A stretch of 64,000 nt of DNA from Rhynchopus sp. YZ270_cl-10 (Eukaryota > Euglenozoa > Diplonemea > Diplonemida > Diplonemidae): the NCBI GenBank assembly GCA_964035575.1, contig OZ037856.1, positions 1 through 64,000 on the forward strand. Reading direction: 5' to 3'. The notes under the pieces are model-generated. The model did not search any database and was not told the origin of the DNA. It worked only from the letters and a program-made list of their open reading frames with translations. Shown piece after piece: positions 15,001-28,000 of the stretch (positions are counted from its first letter, which is position 1; each line of letters begins with the position of its first letter). A program made the translations under genes and the position numbers.

Positions 15001-18000
15001 TTCCCCTGTATTTTACTAAGGGAAAATCCCTAGTAAAATACAGGCAAAAATCCAGGTAAAAATCACTTTGTCTTGATTTTTAAGTAAAAATACAGGGTGC
15101 AACGAAACCAGAAAAAAACTTCACCATTGGACGTTTCTGGGTTCCGAGCTTCCAACACAAAATTTTTGTATTTTTTTTTCGCGATTTTTTTTAACTTAGC
15201 ACTGCATGTGCTTAGAAAACCCGAATTTTTTACCCTTCAAAATTGCATTTGAGGAACTCACAACGCGTCAAAACGAAAAGGTCGTTTTTGGCACTTTTAA
15301 AACCGGGCTCCGCTGAGTTCACCATATTTTTGCTCGATTTAATTAGTGGAGTAACTAATTAGTAATCGCATTCTCGGACAAAAACTCGGGACGAGGTGTT
15401 AGATAATTCCCCTGTATTTTACTAAGGGAAAATCCCTAGTAAAATACAGGCAAAAATCCAGGTAAAAATCACTTTGTCTTGATTTTTAAGTAAAAATACA
15501 GGGTGCAACGAAACCAGAAAAAAACTTCACCATTGGACGTTTCTGGGTTCCGAGCTTCCAACACAAAATTTTTGTATTTTTTTTTCGCGATTTTTTTTAA
15601 CTTAGCACTGCATGTGCTTAGAAAACCCGAATTTTTTACCCTTCAAAATTGCATTTGAGGAACTCACAACGCGTCAAAACGAAAAGGTCGTTTTTGGCAC
15701 TTTTAAAACCGGGCTCCGCTGAGTTCACCATATTTTTGCTCGATTTAATTAGTGGAGTAACTAATTAGTAATCGCATTCTCGGACAAAAACTCGGGACGA
15801 GGTGTTAGATAATTCCCCTGTATTTTACTAAGGGAAAATCCCTAGTAAAATACAGGCAAAAATCCAGGTAAAAATCACTTTGTCTTGATTTTTAAGTAAA
15901 AATACAGGGTGCAACGAAACCAGAAAAAAACTTCACCATTGGACGTTTCTGGGTTCCGAGCTTCCAACACAAAATTTTTGTATTTTTTTTTCGCGATTTT
16001 TTTTAACTTAGCACTGCATGTGCTTAGAAAACCCGAATTTTTTACCCTTCAAAATTGCATTTGAGGAACTCACAACGCGTCAAAACGAAAAGGTCGTTTT
16101 TGGCACTTTTAAAACCGGGCTCCGCTGAGTTCACCATATTTTTGCTCGATTTAATTAGTGGAGTAACTAATTAGTAATCGCATTCTCGGACAAAAACTCG
16201 GGACGAGGTGTTAGATAATTCCCCTGTATTTTACTAAGGGAAAATCCCTAGTAAAATACAGGCAAAAATCCAGGTAAAAATCACTTTGTCTTGATTTTTA
16301 AGTAAAAATACAGGGTGCAACGAAACCAGAAAAAAACTTCACCATTGGACGTTTCTGGGTTCCGAGCTTCCAACACAAAATTTTTGTATTTTTTTTTCGC
16401 GATTTTTTTTAACTTAGCACTGCATGTGCTTAGAAAACCCGAATTTTTTACCCTTCAAAATTGCATTTGAGGAACTCACAACGCGTCAAAACGAAAAGGT
16501 CGTTTTTGGCACTTTTAAAACCGGGCTCCGCTGAGTTCACCATATTTTTGCTCGATTTAATTAGTGGAGTAACTAATTAGTAATCGCATTCTCGGACAAA
16601 AACTCGGGACGAGGTGTTAGATAATTCCCCTGTATTTTACTAAGGGAAAATCCCTAGTAAAATACAGGCAAAAATCCAGGTAAAAATCACTTTGTCTTGA
16701 TTTTTAAGTAAAAATACAGGGTGCAACGAAACCAGAAAAAAACTTCACCATTGGACGTTTCTGGGTTCCGAGCTTCCAACACAAAATTTTTGTATTTTTT
16801 TTTCGCGATTTTTTTTAACTTAGCACTGCATGTGCTTAGAAAACCCGAATTTTTTACCCTTCAAAATTGCATTTGAGGAACTCACAACGCGTCAAAACGA
16901 AAAGGTCGTTTTTGGCACTTTTAAAACCGGGCTCCGCTGAGTTCACCATATTTTTGCTCGATTTAATTAGTGGAGTAACTAATTAGTAATCGCATTCTCG
17001 GACAAAAACTCGGGACGAGGTGTTAGATAATTCCCCTGTATTTTACTAAGGGAAAATCCCTAGTAAAATACAGGCAAAAATCCAGGTAAAAATCACTTTG
17101 TCTTGATTTTTAAGTAAAAATACAGGGTGCAACGAAACCAGAAAAAAACTTCACCATTGGACGTTTCTGGGTTCCGAGCTTCCAACACAAAATTTTTGTA
17201 TTTTTTTTTCGCGATTTTTTTTAACTTAGCACTGCATGTGCTTAGAAAACCCGAATTTTTTACCCTTCAAAATTGCATTTGAGGAACTCACAACGCGTCA
17301 AAACGAAAAGGTCGTTTTTGGCACTTTTAAAACCGGGCTCCGCTGAGTTCACCATATTTTTGCTCGATTTAATTAGTGGAGTAACTAATTAGTAATCGCA
17401 TTCTCGGACAAAAACTCGGGACGAGGTGTTAGATAATTCCCCTGTATTTTACTAAGGGAAAATCCCTAGTAAAATACAGGCAAAAATCCAGGTAAAAATC
17501 ACTTTGTCTTGATTTTTAAGTAAAAATACAGGGTGCAACGAAACCAGAAAAAAACTTCACCATTGGACGTTTCTGGGTTCCGAGCTTCCAACACAAAATT
17601 TTTGTATTTTTTTTTCGCGATTTTTTTTAACTTAGCACTGCATGTGCTTAGAAAACCCGAATTTTTTACCCTTCAAAATTGCATTTGAGGAACTCACAAC
17701 GCGTCAAAACGAAAAGGTCGTTTTTGGCACTTTTAAAACCGGGCTCCGCTGAGTTCACCATATTTTTGCTCGATTTAATTAGTGGAGTAACTAATTAGTA
17801 ATCGCATTCTCGGACAAAAACTCGGGACGAGGTGTTAGATAATTCCCCTGTATTTTACTAAGGGAAAATCCCTAGTAAAATACAGGCAAAAATCCAGGTA
17901 AAAATCACTTTGTCTTGATTTTTAAGTAAAAATACAGGGTGCAACGAAACCAGAAAAAAACTTCACCATTGGACGTTTCTGGGTTCCGAGCTTCCAACAC

Positions 18001-21000
18001 AAAATTTTTGTATTTTTTTTTCGCGATTTTTTTTAACTTAGCACTGCATGTGCTTAGAAAACCCGAATTTTTTACCCTTCAAAATTGCATTTGAGGAACT
18101 CACAACGCGTCAAAACGAAAAGGTCGTTTTTGGCACTTTTAAAACCGGGCTCCGCTGAGTTCACCATATTTTTGCTCGATTTAATTAGTGGAGTAACTAA
18201 TTAGTAATCGCATTCTCGGACAAAAACTCGGGACGAGGTGTTAGATAATTCCCCTGTATTTTACTAAGGGAAAATCCCTAGTAAAATACAGGCAAAAATC
18301 CAGGTAAAAATCACTTTGTCTTGATTTTTAAGTAAAAATACAGGGTGCAACGAAACCAGAAAAAAACTTCACCATTGGACGTTTCTGGGTTCCGAGCTTC
18401 CAACACAAAATTTTTGTATTTTTTTTTCGCGATTTTTTTTAACTTAGCACTGCATGTGCTTAGAAAACCCGAATTTTTTACCCTTCAAAATTGCATTTGA
18501 GGAACTCACAACGCGTCAAAACGAAAAGGTCGTTTTTGGCACTTTTAAAACCGGGCTCCGCTGAGTTCACCATATTTTTGCTCGATTTAATTAGTGGAGT
18601 AACTAATTAGTAATCGCATTCTCGGACAAAAACTCGGGACGAGGTGTTAGATAATTCCCCTGTATTTTACTAAGGGAAAATCCCTAGTAAAATACAGGCA
18701 AAAATCCAGGTAAAAATCACTTTGTCTTGATTTTTAAGTAAAAATACAGGGTGCAACGAAACCAGAAAAAAACTTCACCATTGGACGTTTCTGGGTTCCG
18801 AGCTTCCAACACAAAATTTTTGTATTTTTTTTTCGCGATTTTTTTTAACTTAGCACTGCATGTGCTTAGAAAACCCGAATTTTTTACCCTTCAAAATTGC
18901 ATTTGAGGAACTCACAACGCGTCAAAACGAAAAGGTCGTTTTTGGCACTTTTAAAACCGGGCTCCGCTGAGTTCACCATATTTTTGCTCGATTTAATTAG
19001 TGGAGTAACTAATTAGTAATCGCATTCTCGGACAAAAACTCGGGACGAGGTGTTAGATAATTCCCCTGTATTTTACTAAGGGAAAATCCCTAGTAAAATA
19101 CAGGCAAAAATCCAGGTAAAAATCACTTTGTCTTGATTTTTAAGTAAAAATACAGGGTGCAACGAAACCAGAAAAAAACTTCACCATTGGACGTTTCTGG
19201 GTTCCGAGCTTCCAACACAAAATTTTTGTATTTTTTTTTCGCGATTTTTTTTAACTTAGCACTGCATGTGCTTAGAAAACCCGAATTTTTTACCCTTCAA
19301 AATTGCATTTGAGGAACTCACAACGCGTCAAAACGAAAAGGTCGTTTTTGGCACTTTTAAAACCGGGCTCCGCTGAGTTCACCATATTTTTGCTCGATTT
19401 AATTAGTGGAGTAACTAATTAGTAATCGCATTCTCGGACAAAAACTCGGGACGAGGTGTTAGATAATTCCCCTGTATTTTACTAAGGGAAAATCCCTAGT
19501 AAAATACAGGCAAAAATCCAGGTAAAAATCACTTTGTCTTGATTTTTAAGTAAAAATACAGGGTGCAACGAAACCAGAAAAAAACTTCACCATTGGACGT
19601 TTCTGGGTTCCGAGCTTCCAACACAAAATTTTTGTATTTTTTTTTCGCGATTTTTTTTAACTTAGCACTGCATGTGCTTAGAAAACCCGAATTTTTTACC
19701 CTTCAAAATTGCATTTGAGGAACTCACAACGCGTCAAAACGAAAAGGTCGTTTTTGGCACTTTTAAAACCGGGCTCCGCTGAGTTCACCATATTTTTGCT
19801 CGATTTAATTAGTGGAGTAACTAATTAGTAATCGCATTCTCGGACAAAAACTCGGGACGAGGTGTTAGATAATTCCCCTGTATTTTACTAAGGGAAAATC
19901 CCTAGTAAAATACAGGCAAAAATCCAGGTAAAAATCACTTTGTCTTGATTTTTAAGTAAAAATACAGGGTGCAACGAAACCAGAAAAAAACTTCACCATT
20001 GGACGTTTCTGGGTTCCGAGCTTCCAACACAAAATTTTTGTATTTTTTTTTCGCGATTTTTTTTAACTTAGCACTGCATGTGCTTAGAAAACCCGAATTT
20101 TTTACCCTTCAAAATTGCATTTGAGGAACTCACAACGCGTCAAAACGAAAAGGTCGTTTTTGGCACTTTTAAAACCGGGCTCCGCTGAGTTCACCATATT
20201 TTTGCTCGATTTAATTAGTGGAGTAACTAATTAGTAATCGCATTCTCGGACAAAAACTCGGGACGAGGTGTTAGATAATTCCCCTGTATTTTACTAAGGG
20301 AAAATCCCTAGTAAAATACAGGCAAAAATCCAGGTAAAAATCACTTTGTCTTGATTTTTAAGTAAAAATACAGGGTGCAACGAAACCAGAAAAAAACTTC
20401 ACCATTGGACGTTTCTGGGTTCCGAGCTTCCAACACAAAATTTTTGTATTTTTTTTTCGCGATTTTTTTTAACTTAGCACTGCATGTGCTTAGAAAACCC
20501 GAATTTTTTACCCTTCAAAATTGCATTTGAGGAACTCACAACGCGTCAAAACGAAAAGGTCGTTTTTGGCACTTTTAAAACCGGGCTCCGCTGAGTTCAC
20601 CATATTTTTGCTCGATTTAATTAGTGGAGTAACTAATTAGTAATCGCATTCTCGGACAAAAACTCGGGACGAGGTGTTAGATAATTCCCCTGTATTTTAC
20701 TAAGGGAAAATCCCTAGTAAAATACAGGCAAAAATCCAGGTAAAAATCACTTTGTCTTGATTTTTAAGTAAAAATACAGGGTGCAACGAAACCAGAAAAA
20801 AACTTCACCATTGGACGTTTCTGGGTTCCGAGCTTCCAACACAAAATTTTTGTATTTTTTTTTCGCGATTTTTTTTAACTTAGCACTGCATGTGCTTAGA
20901 AAACCCGAATTTTTTACCCTTCAAAATTGCATTTGAGGAACTCACAACGCGTCAAAACGAAAAGGTCGTTTTTGGCACTTTTAAAACCGGGCTCCGCTGA

Positions 21001-21075
21001 GTTCACCATATTTTTGCTCGATTTAATTAGTGGAGTAACTAATTAGTAATCGCATTCTCGGACAAAAACTCGGGA
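1..21075. repeat. 406-bp satellite array, left block (about 51.9 units)
   Basis: Head-to-tail satellite. Using the motif taagggaaaatccc as a phase mark, units begin at 1, 405, 810, 1216, 1621 and 2025, and then every 406 bases exactly to 20701, which is 46 consecutive units of identical length. A last partial unit runs into the N gap. The unit is AT-rich with long A and T tracts. It has a strong hairpin at the phase mark (cctgtattttacta pairing with tagtaaaatacagg), the 10-bp palindrome actaattagt, and a cttagcac/gtgcttag near-palindrome. No unit holds an open frame longer than about 60 codons, so I read it as non-coding. The first five units differ by small indels, mostly in homopolymers. 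A centromeric, subtelomeric or heterochromatic satellite is possible but unproven. Confidence 0.97.
20689..20728. other. Satellite hairpin (one example of one per unit)
   Basis: The arms cctgtattttacta and tagtaaaatacagg are perfectly complementary. They extend inward by AGGGA/TCCC around an A-rich loop, with a single-base bulge, giving an 18-bp stem. The same structure recurs once per 406-bp unit. A third, imperfect copy of the arm (aagtaaaaatacaggg) lies about 60 bases downstream in each unit. It is the most structured element of the satellite and could be a protein-binding or cruciform site, which is inference. Confidence 0.75.
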
Positions 21076-21275
21076 NNNNNNNNNNNNNNNNNNNNNNNNN
21101 NNNNNNNNNNNNNNNNNNNNNNNNNNNNNNNNNNNNNNNNNNNNNNNNNNNNNNNNNNNNNNNNNNNNNNNNNNNNNNNNNNNNNNNNNNNNNNNNNNNN
21201 NNNNNNNNNNNNNNNNNNNNNNNNNNNNNNNNNNNNNNNNNNNNNNNNNNNNNNNNNNNNNNNNNNNNNNNNNNN
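21076..21275. other. Assembly gap (200 N)
   Basis: Exactly 200 N, a conventional scaffold-gap length. The left flank is satellite ending in cggga. The right flank is unrelated non-satellite sequence. Confidence 0.99.
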
Positions 21276-22008
21276 AAAGGGGAGGGGATGGGACGGGAGG
21301 GTTGCTCTGTCTACCGGTGTAGTTTTATTTTGCTTTGTCTTGGGGAGGGGAGGAGAGGAGAAGGAGGGGATTGAGTGAGCCGTTTCCTCTGTAACACACA
21401 AACAAATAAAAAGGAAGTTCCATAATCTTTTTAGTAGTTTTCTTTTTGGTGAAAATTTTTGAGAACTTCTGTAAGTGTGACCTGACCCGACTGACTGACA
21501 CCCAAAGGGGAAAACAACAATAACGCACAACAAAATCAACAACAACAATGGTGGGTCTCGTGCTTACCTGTGGTGGTTTTGAAAAATGAAAAATTGAAAT
21601 TGACCTTCACAAGGTAAAAATGAAAAACTAAAGGAGTGAAAAAAGAAACTCAAAGGACAAGAGTTCTGTACAAACTCTACTCTACTGCACAATCTATAAA
21701 AGTGGCCCAATGGCTCCTGATGCCACTGGCCTGGCTCTTAGACAGGTCTTACTCCGAGACTGCCCTCTACCCTCAGAGCCTCGTCCAAGGGGTAAGGGCC
21801 GTCGCTGGGGTAGACCCGTCCTAGCCAGCAGCCAACCAAAAATATTAACAAAAAGGAAGGGGGGCGGAAAGGGGGGAAAGGGGGGGGCAAACCCCAAAGG
21901 ATGAAAAGAACAAAAAACACAAAATAAAAAGGGTTAAAAATAAACATGGGGCAAACTGTCATTCTCTACACGCTTCTATACACACACTCTCACCCTCTAA
22001 CTCTCACT
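21276..22008. other. Gene-free 3' flank of the large open frame
   Basis: This stretch lies between the gap and the stop codon of the minus-strand giant frame. It has purine-rich runs, including consecutive G tracts at about 21855-21888, and A-rich segments. On the minus strand a short open frame with a hydrophobic start begins at 21548 and runs into the N gap. It has no recognisable domain and I do not call it. The stretch probably includes the 3' UTR of the neighbouring gene. Confidence 0.5.
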
Positions 22009-25000
22009 CTAATTCTTCCCCTTGTTCCCCTTCCTTCCTCCGCTCTGTCTCCCCTTCTGTCCACCACCGCGACCATTGCGCCCTCTCTGCACCTCCTGGG
22101 GCGAGAGCACATGCTGCGTCGCCTGTGCCACTGAGTCGGTGAACACGTTCGACGTGTTGGACCTACCCTGAGCTGCATGGCGCTGGGGTCCTTTGGGAGC
22201 TGGGGAAGGAGCAGGTTGGGCGGAGGAGGTTGCATTGCCACGGCCTGCCGATGAGGAGGAGGAAGAAGTGGAGACTGCAGGTTGGGCGATGGAGGTTGTA
22301 GTGCCACGGCCTGCAGAGGTGGAGGAAGAAGAAGAAGAAGAGGAGGCTTGAGGTTGTCGGCCTATTCCCTCTCGAGCCGCTCGTGCCTCATTCTCCCTCC
22401 TTGTACTCTCCGCTGCAAAGGCCTGCCCCCTACTGCTCCGGTTGTCCGTCAGGGCATGCAACGTCGACTTTGCCTTGCACTTTTCCTTAACCGACCACTC
22501 ATGCAAACCCACCACCTTCATCACCTCATACCACTGAGTGAAAGTAGCGGTAGAGAGGGGGAGTGACAACAAGGGTCTGCCATCCTGTTTCTCTCCCTGA
22601 CGGTAGTGGAACAGGGAGATCCACTTCGTCACAGAAGAAGGCACCGGCGACCCCATGGTGAGGCACGGGAAAAGACCCCCCCTCTCCGTCCGCTCCTCCT
22701 CCGTCCACATCCAAGCCTCGCTCTGCGCCCTCAGCAATTCCCTCACCCTCGCTTGCTTCTTCTGGTCAGGGATGCCTTCCACTGACAGAGAATGCGAGCG
22801 ATCCGCCCCCTCCATCGCGGTGTCGAGGTCCTCCTCCTGCTCCTGCTCATCATCATCCATCTCCTCCACCTTCACACGCACCTCGGTGTCTGCCGCCTCG
22901 GCCTGTCGCCCCACCTCCTCCTCCAGCTGATCCCGAGAAGGGGTTCCCCAGCTGACCCTGCCTTCCCGAACGACGATGACCGCGCTGGTCTTGCCCCAGG
23001 TGTCGCAGTATCCGGCCTCCCCTGCTATCTTCCTAACCGCCTGACGGGCGACCACCGACTCCGGGCAATCACCGTCCCCCTCCCCGTTCCCACTCCACGG
23101 CTGCTGTGTCGCCCAGCAGTACAGGAACTCGCCCGGGCACGGAGAAGCACCTTGAGGACCAAAGAGAGCCATCCAGTCGCCGACACAGTCAGGTTCGAGT
23201 CCTTCAGGGTCGTCGCCCACCGCTCTCCGCACCGCATGGCAGGGGAGGAATAGCCGCCCTTCGCACACCACCCCAAAGCACCGCCCGTATGCCACCATGC
23301 GTTCTGCCTCCAGCTGTCGGGAGAGGTTCACCGCCGTCAACACCAGAGTGGTCGCCTTCTGCTCCGACTCATGCTTAGCTGCGATGGCGTAATGCCTCTC
23401 GCAGCGTTGCCTGTCATACTCCGCCCGGAGCGACTCTCCTGCTTCGGGGTGCCGATCGCAGTCTTCCAAGTACTGCGCATGCATCCTCTTCGCGTCCTCT
23501 GCGAGTTCCCGCTTGTGCCTGGCGGTCAGCTCCTCCACACGATGCCTGTCCGCCGCCTTCGCCTGGTCCAGACGCACATTCTGTTCCTCCAGGAAACGAC
23601 TCAACTCCTGCTGGCGGTCGCCAAAAGTGCCCCGAAGCGCGGCCAAATCCGGTCCCCACGACCGACGATGCTCCCGCCGTACCTCCAGGGCTTGCTGCCA
23701 CGCGTCCGACGCACGCTGCAACGCTTCCTTCTTCTCCTGGTCCGCCTTTTGTTGTTGCTGCTTCTGCTGTTTCCGTTGCTTCTCGTGCTTCTGCTGCTTC
23801 TGTTCTGCCTGCTGCCCCTCTTCGCCCGCCATTGGCGTGTCTACCTCCTCGACGTCCTCGCCCTCGGGAGCTGGCACTGCTGGAGAAGGAGCCCGTTTAG
23901 GTGGTGGGTCTCCGCTCCCCTCCGCAGAGGCAGCCTGAGCCGGAACATTCGAGTGCAAAAAAGACAGGGCACTGAAGTATTCCGCCCTGCCAATTTGCGA
24001 CAGAGGGCAGTGCTTGGACCCCTGAGCGCAGTGCAGACATGCCAAGCCACCACACGTGTGACAGCAGAAGTGTGCGTCCGACGCATCGAAGAGCTTGCTG
24101 CATTGTTCGCACTGCAGGAAAGTGTTCGACGCCTCCGCCTCCCTCGCTCCCACAAAAGCCATGGGGCGCTCTGACTGGCACTCCCCCTTACCACCTGTGG
24201 CCTCAAAAGACAGGATGTGCTGCTGCAGAGCCGGGTCCATGGTGAGGGGCTCGTAGTGTCCCGGGATACTGCCGGATCCATCTGCCGCATCCTGGTCACC
24301 CGAGTGGAGGAGAAGGACCACTGCCTTAGGCCGTTTTCTTGGCACCATCAGAGAAGGGCGGGCGAACTCGTTGAGGATGACCACAGATACCTCAAGAGCC
24401 TCCCCTGCCCCCGCCACTGCAATGGCATCCGCCCACGTACGCTCGTCTCCTCTGTCCCCACTCGTCATCAGCCGCTGCCAGACCCCAAAATTAGGGACAG
24501 CCGCACTCGACAGATCAGCGCGGCCCTGGACCTTCTTCACTGCCGCCTGGCGCAGACCCTCCACCGACAAATCCGTGCGCCCAGTGGCGAAGAGCAAAGC
24601 CTCAAAAGCACAGTCCCCCGCCACAAACGACCAAGTCACCTTCGAGGCTCCCAGCTTGGCCGCCTGTTCCGTCGCCCGAGGCCTCTGCGCTGCCGGGCAC
24701 TCACGCAAAAACTCCCACTCACGCACCACATCGAGACCCGGCCCTTCCGGAATCACGGTAGCCGAATCGAACCTCCCGGTCCGCTTCCTCGGTGGCTCCA
24801 CGTGGTCCGGCTTCACGTCCCTCTTGCGCTTCCCCTGCTGCTCCTCCGACCGGTCTGGAGCAGGACGACTCATATCGTCGTCAGGGTTCGCATCATCACA
24901 GAGAGGTTCCACGGCCCCTGCACTGCGGCGTCCAAACCGGTCCATGTCCTCTGCAGACGGTGCCACATCTACCTCCACACACGGCTCCCGCTTCAGGGTG

Positions 25001-28000
25001 GCAATCCCTACACACATAGCACCCCGCTCCAGAAAGGAAGATGCGACCTTTTTCTGGTACGCCACCGCAATGCTCTCCCGGATGCGCAACTCTGCCGACC
25101 CTGTCAGGTGCGACGTCTGTCCCGGTGGATGGTTTGTATGCTTTGCAGGCTTCCGGAGAGCCACCAAGTTAGCGCCGGCGAAGAACTCAGCCACCTCCAC
25201 TGGAGCATTTCCTCGTGCCAAAGACGTCAACACTGCGGCCAGCGCTGCCAAAGTGCCCTTAGCCCGCCTCTGTAGGCAAAGTGTACGAAGGTGCGCGCCC
25301 GTCACGTTCGAGGGACCCGCCGCCGATGACTTCGGCATGCTCCGCAGGGCCTTCATCACCTCCACCACTGTCACCGGTGGGACCTCCTGAGGCTGGGGCC
25401 CATCCGCCTGCTCCAGGGCCTTGGAGTCGGCAGCGGCTGGGTGCTTCGTCTGAAGCTTTTCCAGCGTCGCCGGTGTCTGTGGGGCGAGGCCGTCGCTGGT
25501 AGCGCAAGACATGGCCTGGCTCGGGAGTCCTGCTCTCGCTTTGGCGATGGTGCGCTTCCGTCTCCCTTCGTCAGTGTCCTCATCCGACCACCCAGAGGGC
25601 CTTGGCTTCCGCTCCTCTACCGTTTGCTCCCACAGGGCGACATACTGGCCAGCCTTCCAAGCCTCCAAGTCCTTCCCCCAAGTGCTCGTCAAACGTCGCT
25701 CCTGGTCCTTGCCCCCTCGTTCTGTCCGTGTCCGGTGCAACACAGTGAAGAACAGTGCAAGGCGCTTCCAGGCCACCTCGTCTTGGTACTCAAGGATGTC
25801 CATAAGAACCCTCAGGAAGAGCTCGCTGTACAGCTGCAGGTGTTTGTCTGGGCACCCGCCCTTCAGCTGGATCCTGGTGGTCCCCATGACTTCAAAGGAG
25901 GGGAGGTCATCCTGATCTGTCAGCATTCCTCGACTGGAGGGAGACGGAGCGGTGAAGCCTTCTTCGCCAAAGTGCACCGTACAGGTGTTGCAGACCTCCT
26001 TGCTCTGCGGCAATAGCATGTCGCACTGATCGTTCGCACAGCGCGACATGCCCAAGTGGCCCAACAGCTCGTCGGGGATGTACGCTCCATCCGCCTGGTG
26101 GCGACGCATGTGCTGCAGCAAGCCCTTACGAGACAGGCCCCCGACCGCATCACTCGAAGACAAAATTCCCGCTCTGCATCCATCAAAGGGGCAGAACACC
26201 CGGTCCGCATTGATGTGTCCCAGCTTGGTAGCCAGGGGGGCGGTGGTGGTGGTGTTGGTGGGGATGATGCCATCCAAATGCGCTGTGTCCAGCACTGCCT
26301 GCCGAGCCTCCTTCCTCATCTTCTCTGCCATCCCCTCCTTGGTCTTCCCCACCTCCGGGACAAGCTCCACTGCCTCAAAGTGAGAGTCACAGAGAGCGAT
26401 GACGACCGTGGGAAGTTTCGCTTGGAAGCTCTCCGCGTACGACTTGGCGACTCTTTTGCTACCAGGGGTGATGCGCACGAGGGGGTTCTCTTCCGACGCC
26501 TGCACCACCACGATGTTGATGCGGGATGCTGTCGCGGTGAGCTGAAGCCCCAAGTGGTTGAGGTGGGCCTCGCCGGTCACACCATTGGCAAACTCCGTCA
26601 TGGCCTCCTGCGACCCCAGCACCTGCACCAGGCGGTTCGACACCTCCACTGCTGTGTCATACAGCTGCTTGCGCATTGCCCTCACGTCCGGCTGCGTGTC
26701 GTGGTCCCAGAGGTGTAGTGCCACATAACCACAATCATTTGTGGACACGTTGGGGATGCGTTTAGCTCCAAACTTCGCCAGAGTCGCGTCCACAGACACC
26801 GCTTGCTCTGTATACGCAGGAGCGTTCACGTTTGCGCACCCACCGGTCAACGCAAACGGGGACAAGCTGATCGGGTGCTCCGGATCAGCAGGGGCAGGGC
26901 GCAGGTCCCAGGGCGTCACCGCTCGCCACAACAACGACAGCAAGACCAGTAGGGACACCACCAGCATGCCAAATGCCATCCCGATCCTACGAGTCCACCT
27001 GCGTGCTGCCACACGGCGCACCTCCAAGAGAAGAACCCAGCCAAGTGGGCGCGCGACGCCGACCAGTGCCACAAAACCCGCCAAACAACCACCTGCGGAC
27101 CATGCAACCCACACCCACTCGGCTGCACACACCGACAACTGACCCACCCCCATCACACTGGCCCTCACCAAGCTGGCAGCCACTCGGATCCCTCCGGTCC
27201 ATCGGCGCACTCGCTCGCTCGCCCCTTCCAGCCACCGCCATCCTCTCCGAACGCGGCACAGTCCCCGCAGCAGACCCACCCCCAGCACCTCCGCGTCCCG
27301 AAAAAGCGCGCAACCCAAAACATGTGGCGCTGACCTCCCAAGCTCAGACCCCACAAAAACCAGAACCCAGATGGCCACACACTGCAAAGCACCTCTCAAC
27401 GCATCGGCGACCCTGATCCTGCGGAAAACTGGGTGCGCTGCCGGAGAGGGCGGACGATTGCAGGGCGCCTTGCGCCGACGGAGCCTGCCCGCCTGTGACT
27501 TGGTCCAGTTCAAGGACCGGTGTCCTCGTCGCGTCCTCCTGGTCCTCCTGCCCACTAGCCACAAAATGAGATAACTGAGGGTAGGGGCGCGTCTGTCCTT
27601 CCACAGATCCAGGACCGCGAACGACACAAACACTCCCCACTCAGGTGCCTCGACTACCCAGCAGGGGTCAGGTTGACGCAAGGAGGTGAAGACCTCCCAG
27701 AGGTTGCACCACCAGTCGAACCAAAACTCTATCTGTACACACCCCTTTTGCCACACCCGCATCATCACACAGCCACTCTGTCCTTCTCGCCCCTCAAGGC
27801 TGACCCCGAACACCAGCATACCTCGCTCACCACCCCCTAAGTTGTTGTTGCTGCGTCTGCTGTTGATGTTGGTGCTGCTGTTGGACCTGCTGTTGGAACT
27901 GCTGCTGCAGAAGTCTATGGAACTGCAGTTGAAACTGCTGTTGTGCCTGCTGTTGGAACTGCTGCTGGAACTGCTTTTGGAGACGCTGTTGGACCTGCTG

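Noticed and set aside
1-21075. CRISPR array
   Set aside because: The whole 406-bp unit is repeated with no unique spacers; it is a eukaryotic-type satellite.
21325-21548. Minus-strand frame with a hydrophobic N-terminus running into the N gap
   Set aside because: Too short and interrupted by the gap; no domain; cannot be distinguished from chance.
21570-21580. U1-snRNA-like cttacctg string
   Set aside because: Only eight bases match; no U1 stem-loops around it.
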